Shown in pieces: positions 34,057-43,481 of a stretch of DNA of 64,000 nucleotides. The position numbers and the translations under genes were made by a program. The notes under the pieces were generated by a model that saw nothing but the letters and a program-made list of their open reading frames with translations, had not been told where the DNA came from and did no database searches. The DNA is from RHKX01 sp963839535. GTDB lineage: Bacteria; Actinomycetota; Thermoleophilia; Solirubrobacterales; 70-9. The stretch covers positions 124,001 through 188,000 of the forward strand of contig CAWIVF010000009.1 of assembly GCA_963839535.1 (NCBI GenBank). Reading direction: 5' to 3'. Numbering within the stretch: the stretch's first letter is position 1; each line of letters starts with the position of its first letter.

Positions 34057-36680
34057 TCAGCTCAGCCCGGTCGCAAGCAGGGAACGCGCCCGCTCGAGCG
34101 CCTCGTCGAGCTTCTCGGGATGCCGGCCGCCGGCCTGGGCGACCTCGGCCTGGCCGCCGCCGCCCCCGCCGACGATCCCCGCGGCCTCCCGCACGATGTC
34201 GGCGGCCGAGAGGCCGCGCTCGACGACCGCGGGCGCGAGCGTCGAGACCAGCGAGACCTTCTCGCCGGCCGTCGCACCGAGGACCACCGCCGAGTCGCCC
34301 AGCTTCTGGCGCACGGAGTGGGCGATCCCCATCAGAGGCCTTGGCGTCGACCCCGTCGCCGAGCGAGCCGACCACGACGTCGACTCCGCCGATCCGCTCG
34401 GCCTCGTCGCTGAGCCGGGCGGCCCGGTCGCCGGCCGCCGCGGCGCCCTGCTCTGCCGCCGCCGACTCGAGCTCCCGCAGCCTCTTCGCGGCCCGCTCGG
34501 CGGCGCCGGCCGGATCCTCACGGGCGCCGAGCGCCTCGCCGATCCGATCGAGCTGGCGGGCCCGGTCGCGGAACAGATCGATGGCGGCGGGGCCGGTGAT
34601 CGCCTCGATCCGGCGCACGTTCGAGGCGCTCGAACCCTCGGAGACGATCTCGAACACGCCGATCTCCGCCGTGTTCGCGACGTGCGTGCCGCCGCAGAGC
34701 TCGCGGGAGACGCCCTCGACCTCGACCACGCGGACCCAGTCCCCGTACTTCTCGCCGAAGAGCGCCATGGCGCCGAGCCGCTCGGCCTCGTCGCGGCTCA
34801 TCTCGATCGCCCGCACCGGCGCGCTCGAGGCGATCCACTCGTTGACGCGCTCGGCGATCGCCTCCAGCTCCTCCGGAGCCAGGCGGGCACCGTGGGTGAA
34901 GTCGAAGCGCAGCTTGTCGGGGCGCACGGAGGAGCCCGCCTGGCGCACGTGGGTGCCGAGCCGTTCGCGCAACGCCGCATGGAGCAGGTGCGTGGCCGTG
35001 TGGTTGCGCATCGTCGCGTGGCGCTCGCGGCGGCCGACCGCGGCCTCGACCCGGGCGCCGGGGTCGGGTGCGTCCCCCCTGATGCGCAGCGCCTGGTCGG
35101 TCCCGACGCGGTAGACGTCGAGCACGGCGGCCTCGGAGCCGTTCCAGCGCAGGACCCCGGCGTCGGCGACCTGCCCGCCGCCCTCGGCGTAGAACGGGCT
35201 CTCCTCGAGCTTGACCAGCGCCTCGGAGGCGCCGGCGACCGGTGCCGCGGCGGCGACGCTCGTCCGGGCGCCGAGGTCCTCGTAGCCGACGAAGCGGGTC
35301 TCGGGAGCCGATCCGATGAAGGCGATCACCTCGTCGTGGCGGTCGGCGGCGACCGCGCCGGCGGCACCGCTGCGGGCCCGCTCGCGCTGCTCGTCCATCA
35401 GCGCCTCGAAGCCGGCGTCGTCGACGCTCAGGCCGCGCTCGGCGAGCAGCTCGCGGGTCAGGTCGTAGGGGAAGCCGTAGGTGTCATGGAGCTGGAAGGC
35501 GTCCTCGGCGGAGATCCAGGAGGTCGAGGATGCCTCGGCGTCGGCCATCAGCCGCTCGAGCAGCTGGCTGCCGCGATCGAGGGTGCGGCCGAAGCTCTCC
35601 TCCTCCGCGCCGACCCAGCGCAGGATCGTCTCCCGCTCCGCCGCGACCGCGGGGTTGGCGGGGGCGGTCAGCTCGATCGCCCGCTCCGCGAAGCGACCGA
35701 GGTACGGCGGCTCGAGCCCGAGGACCCGCCCCTGGTGGATGGCGCGGCGCATGATCCGGCGCAGGACGTAGCCGCGGCGCTCGTTCGACGGCACCACGCC
35801 GTCGGCGAGCAGCTGGACCGCGCCGCGCGAGTGGTCGGCGAGGATCCGCATCGCCCGGGTCGCCTGCGGAGTCGACCCGTAGGCGACGCCCGGAGAGCTC
35901 CTCGGCGAGCTCGACGAGCGGCCGCAGCAGGTCGGTGTCGAAGACGGACTCGACCCCCTGCTTGATCACCGCCATCCGCTCGAGGCCGAGGCCGGTGTCG
36001 ATGTTGCGCGCCGGCAGGTCGGTCAGCGACCCGTCCTCGTGCAGCTCGTAGGCCGTGAAGACGAGGTTCCAGTACTCGAGGTAGCGATCGCCGTCGCCGC
36101 CCGGCCGCTCGTCGGGCCCGCCCCACTCCTCGCCGCGGTCGATGTAGAGCTCCGAGCACGGGCCGCATGGGCCGGAGGCCCCGGCCTGCCAGAAGTTCTC
36201 CTTCCGCGGCAGGCCGACGATCCGCTCCTCGGGCACCCCGAGGGACTTCCAGATCTCGATCGCCTCCTCGTCCGGGCCGAGGCCGAGCTCCTCGTCGCCG
36301 GCGAAGACGGTGATCCAGATCCGCTCCGGGTCGAAGCCGAAGCCCTCCCGGGAGAGCTCCCAGGCGAACTCGATCGCCTCCTGCTTGAAGTAGTCGCCGA
36401 ACGAGAAGTTGCCGAGCATCTCGAAGTTGGTCAGGTGCCTCGCCGTGTTGCCGACCTCCTCGATGTCGGGGGTGCGGAAGCAGCGCTGCGAGGAGGCGAG
36501 CCGCGGGGCGGGTGGCTCCTCGACGCCGAGGAAGTAGGGCTGGAACGGCTGCATCCCGGCGACCGTCAGCAGCGTCGAGGTGTCGGTCGGAGCCGGGATC
36601 AGCGAGGCCGTGGGAACGCGCAGGTGGCCGCGCTCCTCGAAGTAGCGCAGGTAGGTCTCGCGGATCGCGGCGGAGTCCAT
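34057..36680 (-). CDS. alaS: alanyl-tRNA synthetase, two frame breaks
   Basis: Class II synthetase with editing domain. ATG 36680 gives MDSAAIRETYLRYFEERGH, then VPTASLIPAPTDTSTLLTVAGMQPF, QRCFRTPDIEEVGNTARHLTNFEMLGNFSFGDYFK and ASGPCGPCSELYID. After a shift near 35885 come RAMRILADHSRGAVQLLADG, ESPFYAEGGGQVADAG, the zinc/editing motif RNHTATHLLHAALRERLG (H-x-x-x-H) and ELCGGTHVANTAEIG. A second shift near 34336 leads to the DHHA1-like C-terminus (SVRQKLGDSAVVLGATAGEK, GGGGGGQAEVAQAGG), ending at 34057. Corrected length is about 875 residues, as expected. Confidence 0.95.
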
Positions 36681-36706
36681 GGCGGCGAAGGCTACGCGAC
36701 GGCCGT

Positions 36707-38176
36707 CTAGGCGACGGTGCCGTGACCGACGACCAGGTCGCCGTCGCAGAACACCGCCGTCTGCCCCGGAGCCGCGGCTCGCACGGGCGGGTCGAGCTCG
36801 ATCCGGAGCTCGTCGTGGCGCCCCGCTGGAACCGGGTCGCCGTCGGTGCCTCCGGCGCGGATGGCGCAGCCGAAGGGCCGGCCGCGGTAGCGGAGCTTGA
36901 CCTCGCGCACCCGCGATGCGGGCCGGTGCAGGATCGCGTCGCGGACCCGCACGGTGCTCACCTCGAGGTCGCGCTCGGAGCCCACGACCACCCGGTTGGA
37001 CGCGGCCTCGGTGGCGAGGACGTAGAGCGGATCGGCGGCGGCGAGGCCGATTCCGCGCCGCTGGCCCACGGTGAAGTTGTGATGGCCCGAGTGCCGCCCG
37101 AGGACGTTGCCGGAGCGGTCGACGATCTCGCCCTCCCGCTCCTCGAGGCCGCCGTGGCGAGCGAGGAAGCCCGCCTTGCCGACGCCCGAGAGGAAGCAGA
37201 GGTCCTGGCTCTCGGCCCGGCCGGCGACCGCGAGCCCGGCCTCGGCGGCGATCTCGCGGACCCGCGGCTTCGTCAGCTCGCCGAGCGGGAAGCGGATCCG
37301 CTCCAGGATCTCCGTCGGCAGCCCGGCGAGCATGTAGGTCTGGTCCTTGGCCGGGTCCGCGGAGGCGAGCAGCCGGCCCTCGCCGTCGTCGCGCAGGCGG
37401 GCGTAGTGACCGGTTGCGAGGCCCCGAGCCCCGAGACGCTCGGCGATGCGGACCATCGGCTCGATCCTCACCTCGCCGTTGCAGCGCACGCACGGGTTCG
37501 GCGTCCTGCCCTCCGCGTAGCCGGCGAGGAACGGGCCGACGACGCCCTCGCGGAAGCGCTCGCGGAGATCGACGGTCAGGTGCGGGATCCCGAGCGAGTG
37601 CGCAAGGGCGCGCGCGGTGCGGACCGCGTCGGCCGAGCAGCAGCTGCGCTCGCCGTCGTTGGCGGGGTCGGACCAGAGCTCGAGCGTGATCGCGATCACC
37701 TCGGCGCCGCTCTCGCGCTCGCGCAGGGCGGCGACGGCGCTGTCGACCCCGCCGCTCATCGCGACGAGCACCCGCTCGCCGCCATCCGGAGGCGGCTCCA
37801 GCAGCGGGCCGGCCGACCCTGCCACCGCGGCGCCGAGCGCCCGGTGGAGGGCCTCCGCGGCGAGGTCCGCCGCATGGGCGCCGAGGGGACTCAGCCCGCC
37901 GAGCTCGGCCGAGATCCCGGCGGCGTCGATGCGAGCCGCGGTCGTCAGGGGCTCGCCGGAGGCCAGCTCGGCCACGGCGCCCGCCGCGGCGCGGGCGGCG
38001 GCGCATCCGGTTGCGTCGGCGCGCAGCCGGGCCACCGCGCCGTCCTCGATGGCGAGCGACACGTCGACGACATCGCCGCAGGCGGCGCCGCCGGCGCGCC
38101 CGCGCCAGGTGCCGGGGAGCGGCTCGCCACGGTGGGCGGAGTCGCGGAGGTAGTGCTCGAGGGCCTCACCGCTCAT
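36707..38176 (-). CDS. mnmA: MnmA tRNA 2-thiouridylase with fused N-terminal IscU/NifU-like domain
   Basis: Makes s2U34 in tRNA. Residues about 130-489 are MnmA: PP-loop AMSGGVDSAVAA (140-150), ERSCCSADAVRTAR, TPNPCVRCNGEVRIEPM with Cys230 and Cys233, GLATGHYARL, DQTYMLAGLP, SQDLCFLSG with Cys328, and FTVGQRRGIGL. Residues 1-125 are extra and resemble an IscU/SufU Fe-S scaffold: GGAACGDVVDVSLAIEDG (Cys33), ADATGCAAARAAAGAVAELASG (Cys58) and LGAHAADLAAEALHRAL, where the third scaffold Cys (usually H-C) is replaced by Ala102. The frame is intact. CxxC plus a distant Cys is the pattern linked to [4Fe-4S]-dependent tRNA thiolases. It precedes alaS by 26 bases. Confidence 0.92.
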   Translation of the reverse strand: MSGEALEHYLRDSAHRGEPLPGTWRGRAGGAACGDVVDVSLAIEDGAVARLRADATGCAAARAAAGAVAELASGEPLTTAARIDAAGISAELGGLSPLGAHAADLAAEALHRALGAAVAGSAGPLLEPPPDGGERVLVAMSGGVDSAVAALRERESGAEVIAITLELWSDPANDGERSCCSADAVRTARALAHSLGIPHLTVDLRERFREGVVGPFLAGYAEGRTPNPCVRCNGEVRIEPMVRIAERLGARGLATGHYARLRDDGEGRLLASADPAKDQTYMLAGLPTEILERIRFPLGELTKPRVREIAAEAGLAVAGRAESQDLCFLSGVGKAGFLARHGGLEEREGEIVDRSGNVLGRHSGHHNFTVGQRRGIGLAAADPLYVLATEAASNRVVVGSERDLEVSTVRVRDAILHRPASRVREVKLRYRGRPFGCAIRAGGTDGDPVPAGRHDELRIELDPPVRAAAPGQTAVFCDGDLVVGHGTVA

Positions 38177-38221
38177 GCGGTGAGGGTAGCCGGGAGCCTG
38201 CGGCCCCCGGGGTCGCGGCGC

Positions 38222-38909
38222 CTACGGGTAGGAGGGAACCGGCTTGCCCTGGTAGAGGGAGTCGTCGACGGCCTGATCGACGCTGCGCGGGCCGCGGAAG
38301 CCGTAGGAGACGGTGGCCGTCGGCGCGCCGTCGGTGAGCTTGCGGGGCCGGATCACGACGAGGGCGGGGACCCGGTCGACGGCGACCCCGGAGGTGATCC
38401 GCGAGTAGTCGCCGATGTCGGGCGAGTCGACGACGAACACGGTGACGTCGTTGCGGGAGCGGAGCGCCTCGGTGAAGGTCTTGACGCGCTGGTCGGCGAG
38501 CCCACTGGGGTCGACGACGAGCAGCGCGATCGCCTTGTTGCTGGCGTAGGCGACCAGGACCTCCTTGGGCAGGCCCTTGCTGGGCAGCAGGCCGCTGGCG
38601 TCACCCGGGTCGGCCGGTCGCCGGCGGCAGGGTCGTCGGCTCCGGCGGAGTGGTCACGGGTGCGGCGGGGTCGACGGGGGCCGCGGGGTCGACGGGGGCG
38701 GTCGCGGCAGGTGCGGGCGCGGCGGGGTCTGCCGGGGTGGCCGGCGCGGCGGCAGGGTCGGTCGCGGCAGCGGGGTTCGTCGCCGGCGGGGCGGCGGGCT
38801 CGGGATCCCCCTTCATCACGGTGGTGAAGATGAAGAAGGCCGCGATCACGCCGATGATGCCGATCACGATCGCCTGGACCTTGGGGTCGTTGTTGAGTCG
38901 ATCCCTCAC
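38222..38909 (-). CDS. membrane-anchored protein with Pro/Ala/Asp repeats and thioredoxin-like domain, one frame break
   Basis: GTG 38909, with GGAGGGG 5 bases upstream, gives MRDRLNNDPKVQAIVIGIIG and a membrane helix (IVIGIIGVIAAFFIFTTVM). A low-complexity Pro/Ala/Asp/Thr tail follows with repeated P-V-D-P-A-A units. After a one-base shift near 38615 a small alpha/beta domain follows: KEVLVAYASNKAIALLVVDP, QRVKTFTEALRSRNDVTVFV and DRVPALVVIRPRKL (a cis-Pro-like V-P-A-L), ending QAVDDSLYQGKPVPSYP. The fold looks like thioredoxin without a CxxC, i.e. binding rather than redox. It is a surface or inner-membrane-associated protein of unknown role, perhaps linked to pili by the shared repeat style with pilN. 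Confidence 0.6.
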
Positions 38910-39164
38910 AGGACCCCTCCGGGAAGATTCAAGGGCTCCAGCCTGCCGATGCCGCTCGGCTGATGAACCCTGGAATTCAGGGGGGAGTCTGCCGACGCAC
39001 CCACGGGCGCACCGGACGAGGACTCCCGAGTCAACCGTGTTGGTTCACACTTGGAGCGGCTGTCGAACAAGCTCGGGCCCATGGGCAAAGTATCAATACC
39101 GGGAGCTTCGACCGGGACGCCCGAAAACTTGAGCGGTCGCGCATGACGCGTTGCGGTTTGGGCC
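38910..39164. other. 255-base intergenic region
   Basis: Gap between the SnoaL-like gene and the membrane-anchored gene, both minus strand. Possible minus-strand promoter pieces include TTGACT (about 39029-39034) and GTATTGATAC (about 39093-39102, itself a near-palindrome). I see no convincing -35/-10 pair, no coding sequence, and no strong terminator. Confidence 0.3.
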
Positions 39165-39542
39165 TCAGCCGTCGAAGGAGGCCACGGCAGCGGCGGCATC
39201 GTCGTGCAGGCTGAGCCGGCTCAGTCGTCCGCCGGAGAAGTCGAGCTCGAGGGCGATCGGCGAGCTGTCCGCCACCTCCCCGCCCTCCTTCCAGACGTAC
39301 TGCACGCTGCCCAGCGCGAGCACCCGGCCGGCCCGGGTCCGCAGCTCCTCGATCGCGTAGCGCTTGACCAGGTTGTCGTACTCGCGAGCGGCCCAGCCCA
39401 GGACCGCCTCGGGGCCGCTGTGGACGCTGCGCCCGGTGCGCACCTCGACGTCCGGACCGAGCAGCGGCTCGAGGCCCGCCGGATCGCGCGAGTTGATCGC
39501 CTCGATCAGCGCGGCGGCCAGCTCGGCGGGGTCGGTGCTCAC
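39165..39542 (-). CDS. SnoaL/NTF2-like domain protein
   Basis: 125 residues from GTG 39542: MSTDPAELAAALIEAINSRDPAGLEPLLGPDVEVRTGRSVHSGPEAVLGW. It has the NTF2-like pattern: an N-terminal helix, a short D-P-x-G-L-x-x-L-L helix, then curved strands (RVLALGSVQYVWKEGGEV, ALELDFSGGRLSRLSLHDD). Members bind or isomerise small molecules or dimerise as scaffolds; no substrate clue. It starts 11 bases after the aspS stop, so it is probably the last gene of the hisS-aspS transcript. Confidence 0.75.
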   Translation of the reverse strand: MSTDPAELAAALIEAINSRDPAGLEPLLGPDVEVRTGRSVHSGPEAVLGWAAREYDNLVKRYAIEELRTRAGRVLALGSVQYVWKEGGEVADSSPIALELDFSGGRLSRLSLHDDAAAAVASFDG

Positions 39543-39553
39543 GCTCCGCGGGG

Positions 39554-41365
39554 TCAGTCGCCGGCGGGCCGCGGAACCTTGACGGTCACGCCGAGCTCAC
39601 GGAGCTGGGCGGAGTCGACGGGAGCCGGCGCCCCGGTCAGCGGGTCGCCGCCCGAGGCCGTCTTCGGGAAGGCGATCACGTCGCGGATCGAGTCCGCCCC
39701 GGACGCGAGCGCGCAGATCCGGTCGATCCCGTAGGCGATGCCGCCGTGCGGCGGGGCGCCGAAGCGAAGCGCCTCGAGCAGGAAGCCGAAGCGCGCCTGC
39801 GCCTCCTCGGCGTCGATCCCGAGCAGCCCGAAGACGCGCTCCTGATCGGCGCTGTCGCTGATCCTGATCGACCCGCCGCCGATCTCCCAGCCGTTCCAGA
39901 CGAGGTCGTAGGCCTTCGCCCGGGCCGAGCCCGGGTCCTCGCCGAGCTCGCCCTCGAACGCGGTGAAGGGATGGTGCAGCGGGTTCCAGCGGCCCTCGTC
40001 CTCGCTCCACTCGAACAGCGGCCAGTCGACGATCCAGCAGAGCGAGTGGGAGCCCTCGGGGATCTCGCCCCAGCGCTCGGCGAGCCGGTGGCGCAGGGTC
40101 CCGAGGACCTGATTGGCGACGGCGGCCTTGTCGGCGACGACGAGGAGCAGGTCGCCCTCCTCCGCGCCCAGCGCCTCGTTGAGGGCGCGCAGCTCGTCCT
40201 CGCTGAGGAACTTCGCGGTCGGCGAGCGCCAGCCATCGCCCTCGCGGAAGGCCCAGACGAGGCCCTTGGCGCCGAGCTCCTGCGCTTCGGCGATCAGGCC
40301 GTCGAGCTCCGAGCGGGGCAGCTCGCGCTTGCCGCAGTTCATGCCCTTGACGACCCCGCCGCCGTCGAGCGTCCCGCGGAACACCCGGAACTCGGTCTCG
40401 CGCAGGACCTCCGACAGCTCGGCCAGCTCCATCCCGAAGCGGACGTCCGGCTTGTCGGTGCCGAAGCGGGACATCGCCTCGTCGTAGGGGATCCGCTGGA
40501 TCGGCAGGTCGACGTCGACGCCGGCGACGGCGAGGACGCGGCGGATCAGCCGCTCGTTGGCCTCGATCACGTCGTCGGCCTCGACGAAGGACATCTCGAT
40601 GTCGAGCTGGGTGAAATCGGGCTGGCGATCGGCGCGCAGGTCCTCGTCCCGGAAGCAGCGGGCGATTTGGTAGTAGCGCTCGAACCCGGAGACCATCAGC
40701 AGCTGCTTGAAGAGCTGCGGCGACTGCGGCAGCGCGTAGAAGGACCCCTGCTGGAGGCGACTGGGGACGAGGAAGTCGCGGGCGCCCTCCGGCGTCGAGC
40801 GGGTCAGCACCGGGGTCTCGATCTCGAGGAACCCCTCCGAGTCGAGCCCCTCGCGCATGGCCCGCACGAGCTTGGCCCGCAGGGCGATGGCCTCCCGCAT
40901 GCGCTCCCGGCGCAGATCGAGGTAGCGGTAGCGCAGGCGCGTCTCCTCCCCCACGCCGGCGGCCCCTCGGCCCTCGATCTGGAACGGCGGCGTCTGCGAG
41001 TCGGAGAGCAGCGTCGCCTCGGCAACCCTCAGCTCGACCGCGCCGGTCGGGATCTCGGGGTTGACGGTGTCGGGCGAGCGCTCGACCAGCGTCCCGCGCA
41101 CGGTGAGGACGTCCTCGGGGCGCAGCCGGTGGCCGAGCTCGACCGCCTCGGCGGCGTCGTCGGGGTCGAAGACGAGCTGGACGAGCCCGGTGCGGTCGCG
41201 GAGGTCGATGAAGATCAGGCCGCCGTGGTCGCGGCGGCGGTTCACCCAGCCGGCGAGCCGCAGCTCGTTCCCGACCCGATCGGCGAGCGCCTGTCCGCAC
41301 CAGGTGTCGCGATAGACGTTGCCCCGCTGCACGGGGAAGTCAGGTGTGGCGGAGTCTCCGGTCAC
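39554..41365 (-). CDS. aspS: aspartyl-tRNA synthetase
   Basis: Bacterial-type class IIb synthetase, 603 residues, frame intact. The N-terminal OB-fold anticodon domain covers about 15-120 (LRLAGWVNRRRDHGGLIFIDLRDRTG). Motif 2 is in QIARCFRDEDLRADRQPDFTQLDIEMSF. The GAD insertion (GMNCGKRELPRSELDGLIAEAQELGAKGLVW) confirms the bacterial type, and motif 3 is GGIAYGIDRICALASG. GTG 41365 start. Whether it also charges tRNA-Asn cannot be decided from this window. It follows hisS after a 216-base spacer containing imperfect repeats. Confidence 0.96.
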   Translation of the reverse strand: MTGDSATPDFPVQRGNVYRDTWCGQALADRVGNELRLAGWVNRRRDHGGLIFIDLRDRTGLVQLVFDPDDAAEAVELGHRLRPEDVLTVRGTLVERSPDTVNPEIPTGAVELRVAEATLLSDSQTPPFQIEGRGAAGVGEETRLRYRYLDLRRERMREAIALRAKLVRAMREGLDSEGFLEIETPVLTRSTPEGARDFLVPSRLQQGSFYALPQSPQLFKQLLMVSGFERYYQIARCFRDEDLRADRQPDFTQLDIEMSFVEADDVIEANERLIRRVLAVAGVDVDLPIQRIPYDEAMSRFGTDKPDVRFGMELAELSEVLRETEFRVFRGTLDGGGVVKGMNCGKRELPRSELDGLIAEAQELGAKGLVWAFREGDGWRSPTAKFLSEDELRALNEALGAEEGDLLLVVADKAAVANQVLGTLRHRLAERWGEIPEGSHSLCWIVDWPLFEWSEDEGRWNPLHHPFTAFEGELGEDPGSARAKAYDLVWNGWEIGGGSIRISDSADQERVFGLLGIDAEEAQARFGFLLEALRFGAPPHGGIAYGIDRICALASGADSIRDVIAFPKTASGGDPLTGAPAPVDSAQLRELGVTVKVPRPAGD

Positions 41366-41480
41366 GGCCGGGCAGTCTCGCAGGTGACGATTCGGCTCTC
41401 GCCGGGCCAGCGAGGGTCGAGGGTCTGGTCAGGGCTGGCGAAGGGCGGCTGAAGCAGCATGCGGCGCCGACGCCCCGTGG

Positions 41481-41572
41481 CCAGTGGGCCGTCCTCGTCC
41501 GATATATCGACCAAACCCGGCCCACTGGGGCCGATTGAGGGTCATATCCGGACCTGAGACGCCCCACTGGCG
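41481..41572. repeat. imperfect tandem repeat with CCAGTGGG units upstream of aspS
   Basis: Reading the minus strand, two units of about 43-45 bases follow each other. Both begin C(G/C)CCAGTGGGSCG, then have GGTC-GATAT and end (A)CGGC; an inverted CCCACTGG (41481-41488 on the plus strand reads CCAGTGGG) closes the array. One unit contains the palindrome GATATATC (41500-41507). They lie between the hisS stop and aspS start and could be a two-site operator or part of the aspS promoter. No T-box features are seen. Confidence 0.5.
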
Positions 41573-41581
41573 GGGAGATGC

Positions 41582-42826
41582 CTACTCCGGGGCGTCGGCG
41601 ATCGCCGCGGCCAGCTCGTGCTCGCCGACCTCGCGCTGCTCGCCGCCCTCCATGTCCCGGAGCTGGACCCTGCCGCCCTCCTCGAGGATCACGGCGAAGC
41701 GGGCGCCGGAGCGGTCGGCCTGCTTCATCTGGCCCTTGTAGCTGCGGCCGGCGACGTCGAACTGACTCGCGAGGCGGGCGCGGCGCAGCTCGAGGGTGAC
41801 CCGGAAGGCGCGCTCGACGTCCCCGTCGGCCGCGATCACGTACGCCTGCGGAGCCGGCATCGGCGGCGACTCGGTCATCGCCAGGAGGATGCGCTCGACC
41901 CCCGCGGCCCAGCCCACGCCTGGCGTCGAGGGGCCGCCGAGCTGCTCGATCAGACCGTCGTAGCGGCCGCCTCCGCCGATCCCGGACTGCGCGCCGAGGC
42001 GGTCGCAGGTGAACTCGAAGACCGTGCGCGTGTAGTAGTCGAGCCCGCGCACCAGGGTGCCGTCGAGGCGATAGGCGACGCCGGCGGCGTCGAGCATTCC
42101 GCGGACCACGTCGAGGTGCTCGGCGTCGGCGGGGTCGAGCGAGTCGAGCATCGTCGGTGCGGCCGCCATCACCGCCCGGGTGCCCTCGTGGTCGGCGTCG
42201 AAGGCGCGCAGCGGGTTCGTGTCGATCCGCGAGCGGACGTCCTCGGAGAGCTCGCCCTCGTGCTCGCGGAGGTAGCCGCGCAGCTCCTCCCGGTAGGCCT
42301 CGCGGGTCGCCGGGGTCCCGAGGCTCGAGAGGCGCAGCTCGGCGTCGGGGATCCCGAGGCCGCGGATCAGCTCGTCGAGCAGGACGATCAGCTCCGCGTC
42401 AGCCAGGGGCGAGTCGGTCCCGATCGACTCGGCGCCGATCTGGTTGAACTGGCGGAAGCGGCCCTCCTGGGGACGCTCGTAGCGGAAGTACGGGCCCTGG
42501 TACCAGAGCTTCACCGGCTGCGGGAGCTTGTGCATCCCGTGCTCGACGTAGGCGCGGCAGATCGGCGCGGTGCCCTCCGGGCGCAGCGTCATCGAGCGGC
42601 CACCCTGGTCCTCGAAGGTGAACATCTCCTTGCGGACGATGTCGGTCGACTCCCCCACTCCGCGCTCGAACAGCTCGGTGTCCTCGAACGACGGCGTCTC
42701 GATCCGGCCGAAGCCGGCCGCGTCGAGGATCAGGGCCGCGTGATCGGCGATCAGGGTGCGGGCGCTCTCGTCGCCGGGGAGGACGTCGAAGGTCCCCTTC
42801 GGCGCCTGATGCCGAGCCGCGGCCAC
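41582..42826 (-). CDS. hisS: histidyl-tRNA synthetase
   Basis: Class II synthetase, 414 residues, intact. GTG 42826 gives MAAARHQAPKGTFDVLPGD. It has motif 1 in IETPSFEDTELFERGVGESTDIVRKEMF, motif 2 with YQGPYFRYERPQEGRFRQFNQIG, the histidine A motif LVRGLDYYTRTVFEF, the HisB motif IGGGGRYDGLIEQLGG, and motif 3 in GVGWAAGVERILLAM. The C-terminal anticodon domain follows (AYVIAADGDVERAFRVTLELRRA). It starts 5 bases after the metallo-beta-lactamase gene. Confidence 0.96.
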   Translation of the reverse strand: MAAARHQAPKGTFDVLPGDESARTLIADHAALILDAAGFGRIETPSFEDTELFERGVGESTDIVRKEMFTFEDQGGRSMTLRPEGTAPICRAYVEHGMHKLPQPVKLWYQGPYFRYERPQEGRFRQFNQIGAESIGTDSPLADAELIVLLDELIRGLGIPDAELRLSSLGTPATREAYREELRGYLREHEGELSEDVRSRIDTNPLRAFDADHEGTRAVMAAAPTMLDSLDPADAEHLDVVRGMLDAAGVAYRLDGTLVRGLDYYTRTVFEFTCDRLGAQSGIGGGGRYDGLIEQLGGPSTPGVGWAAGVERILLAMTESPPMPAPQAYVIAADGDVERAFRVTLELRRARLASQFDVAGRSYKGQMKQADRSGARFAVILEEGGRVQLRDMEGGEQREVGEHELAAAIADAPE

Positions 42827-42831
42827 GGCGC

Positions 42832-43476
42832 TCAGCTCGCCAGCTCGGCGAGGAACGGGTTCGTCGCCCGCTCGGCGCCGAGCGTCGTGATCCCCATGTG
42901 GCCGGGGTAGACGATCGCCTCCGGGGGATACCCCTCGACGAGCTTCCGCAGGCTCTCCGCCAGGGTCGGCCAGTCGCCGCCGGGGAGGTCCACCCGGCCG
43001 ACCGAGCCCTGGAAGAGGACGTCGCCGCTGAACAGCGCGGTCGTCTCGCCGTCCTCGAGGGCGTAGGTCACGTGGCCGGGGCTGTGGCCGGGGGTGAACA
43101 GGACGTCGATCTCGAACCCGGCAAGCTCGAGCCGCTCGCCGCCGGAGACCGTCTCCTCCGCGTCCCAGCTCTCGTAGGGGCCGAATCCCGCCCAGGGCAC
43201 GAAGGCCATGATGTCGGCGAGCACCGGCACCTCGAGCTCGGGGCAGTAGACGGGGGCGCCCGTCTCGCGAGCGATCGGGGCGACCGCGCCGACGTGGTCG
43301 AAGTGGGTGTGGGTGAGCAGGATCGCCTCGACCTCGAGCCCGAGCTTCTCGATCGCCCCGAGCAGCAGCGGGGCCTCGTCACCGGGGTCGACCACGAGGG
43401 CGGCCGGGGAGTCGTCGCGGCGGAAGATGTAGGTGTTCTCGGCGACCGGGCCGACGGTGAAGCTGCGGACGTCCAC
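42832..43476 (-). CDS. metallo-beta-lactamase fold hydrolase (glyoxalase II-like)
   Basis: 214 residues from GTG 43476: MDVRSFTVGPVAENTYIFRRDD. Zinc ligands are clear: THTHFDHVGAV (H-x-H-x-D-H), FTPGHSPGHVTYAL (His), FSGDVLFQGSVGRVDLPGGD (Asp, with the G-x-G-R-x-D segment typical of this glyoxalase-II-like subgroup) and YPGHMGITTLG (His). Members next to hisS in Gram-positive genomes are usually annotated as MBL-fold or hydroxyacylglutathione-hydrolase-like enzymes acting on thioesters; true substrate unknown. Confidence 0.9.
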   Translation of the reverse strand: MDVRSFTVGPVAENTYIFRRDDSPAALVVDPGDEAPLLLGAIEKLGLEVEAILLTHTHFDHVGAVAPIARETGAPVYCPELEVPVLADIMAFVPWAGFGPYESWDAEETVSGGERLELAGFEIDVLFTPGHSPGHVTYALEDGETTALFSGDVLFQGSVGRVDLPGGDWPTLAESLRKLVEGYPPEAIVYPGHMGITTLGAERATNPFLAELAS

Positions 43477-43481
43477 GACGC

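Noticed and set aside
41366..41581. T-box leader in front of aspS
   Set aside because: No T-box sequence (TGGNACCGCG) and no specifier hairpin; only CCAGTGGG repeats are seen.
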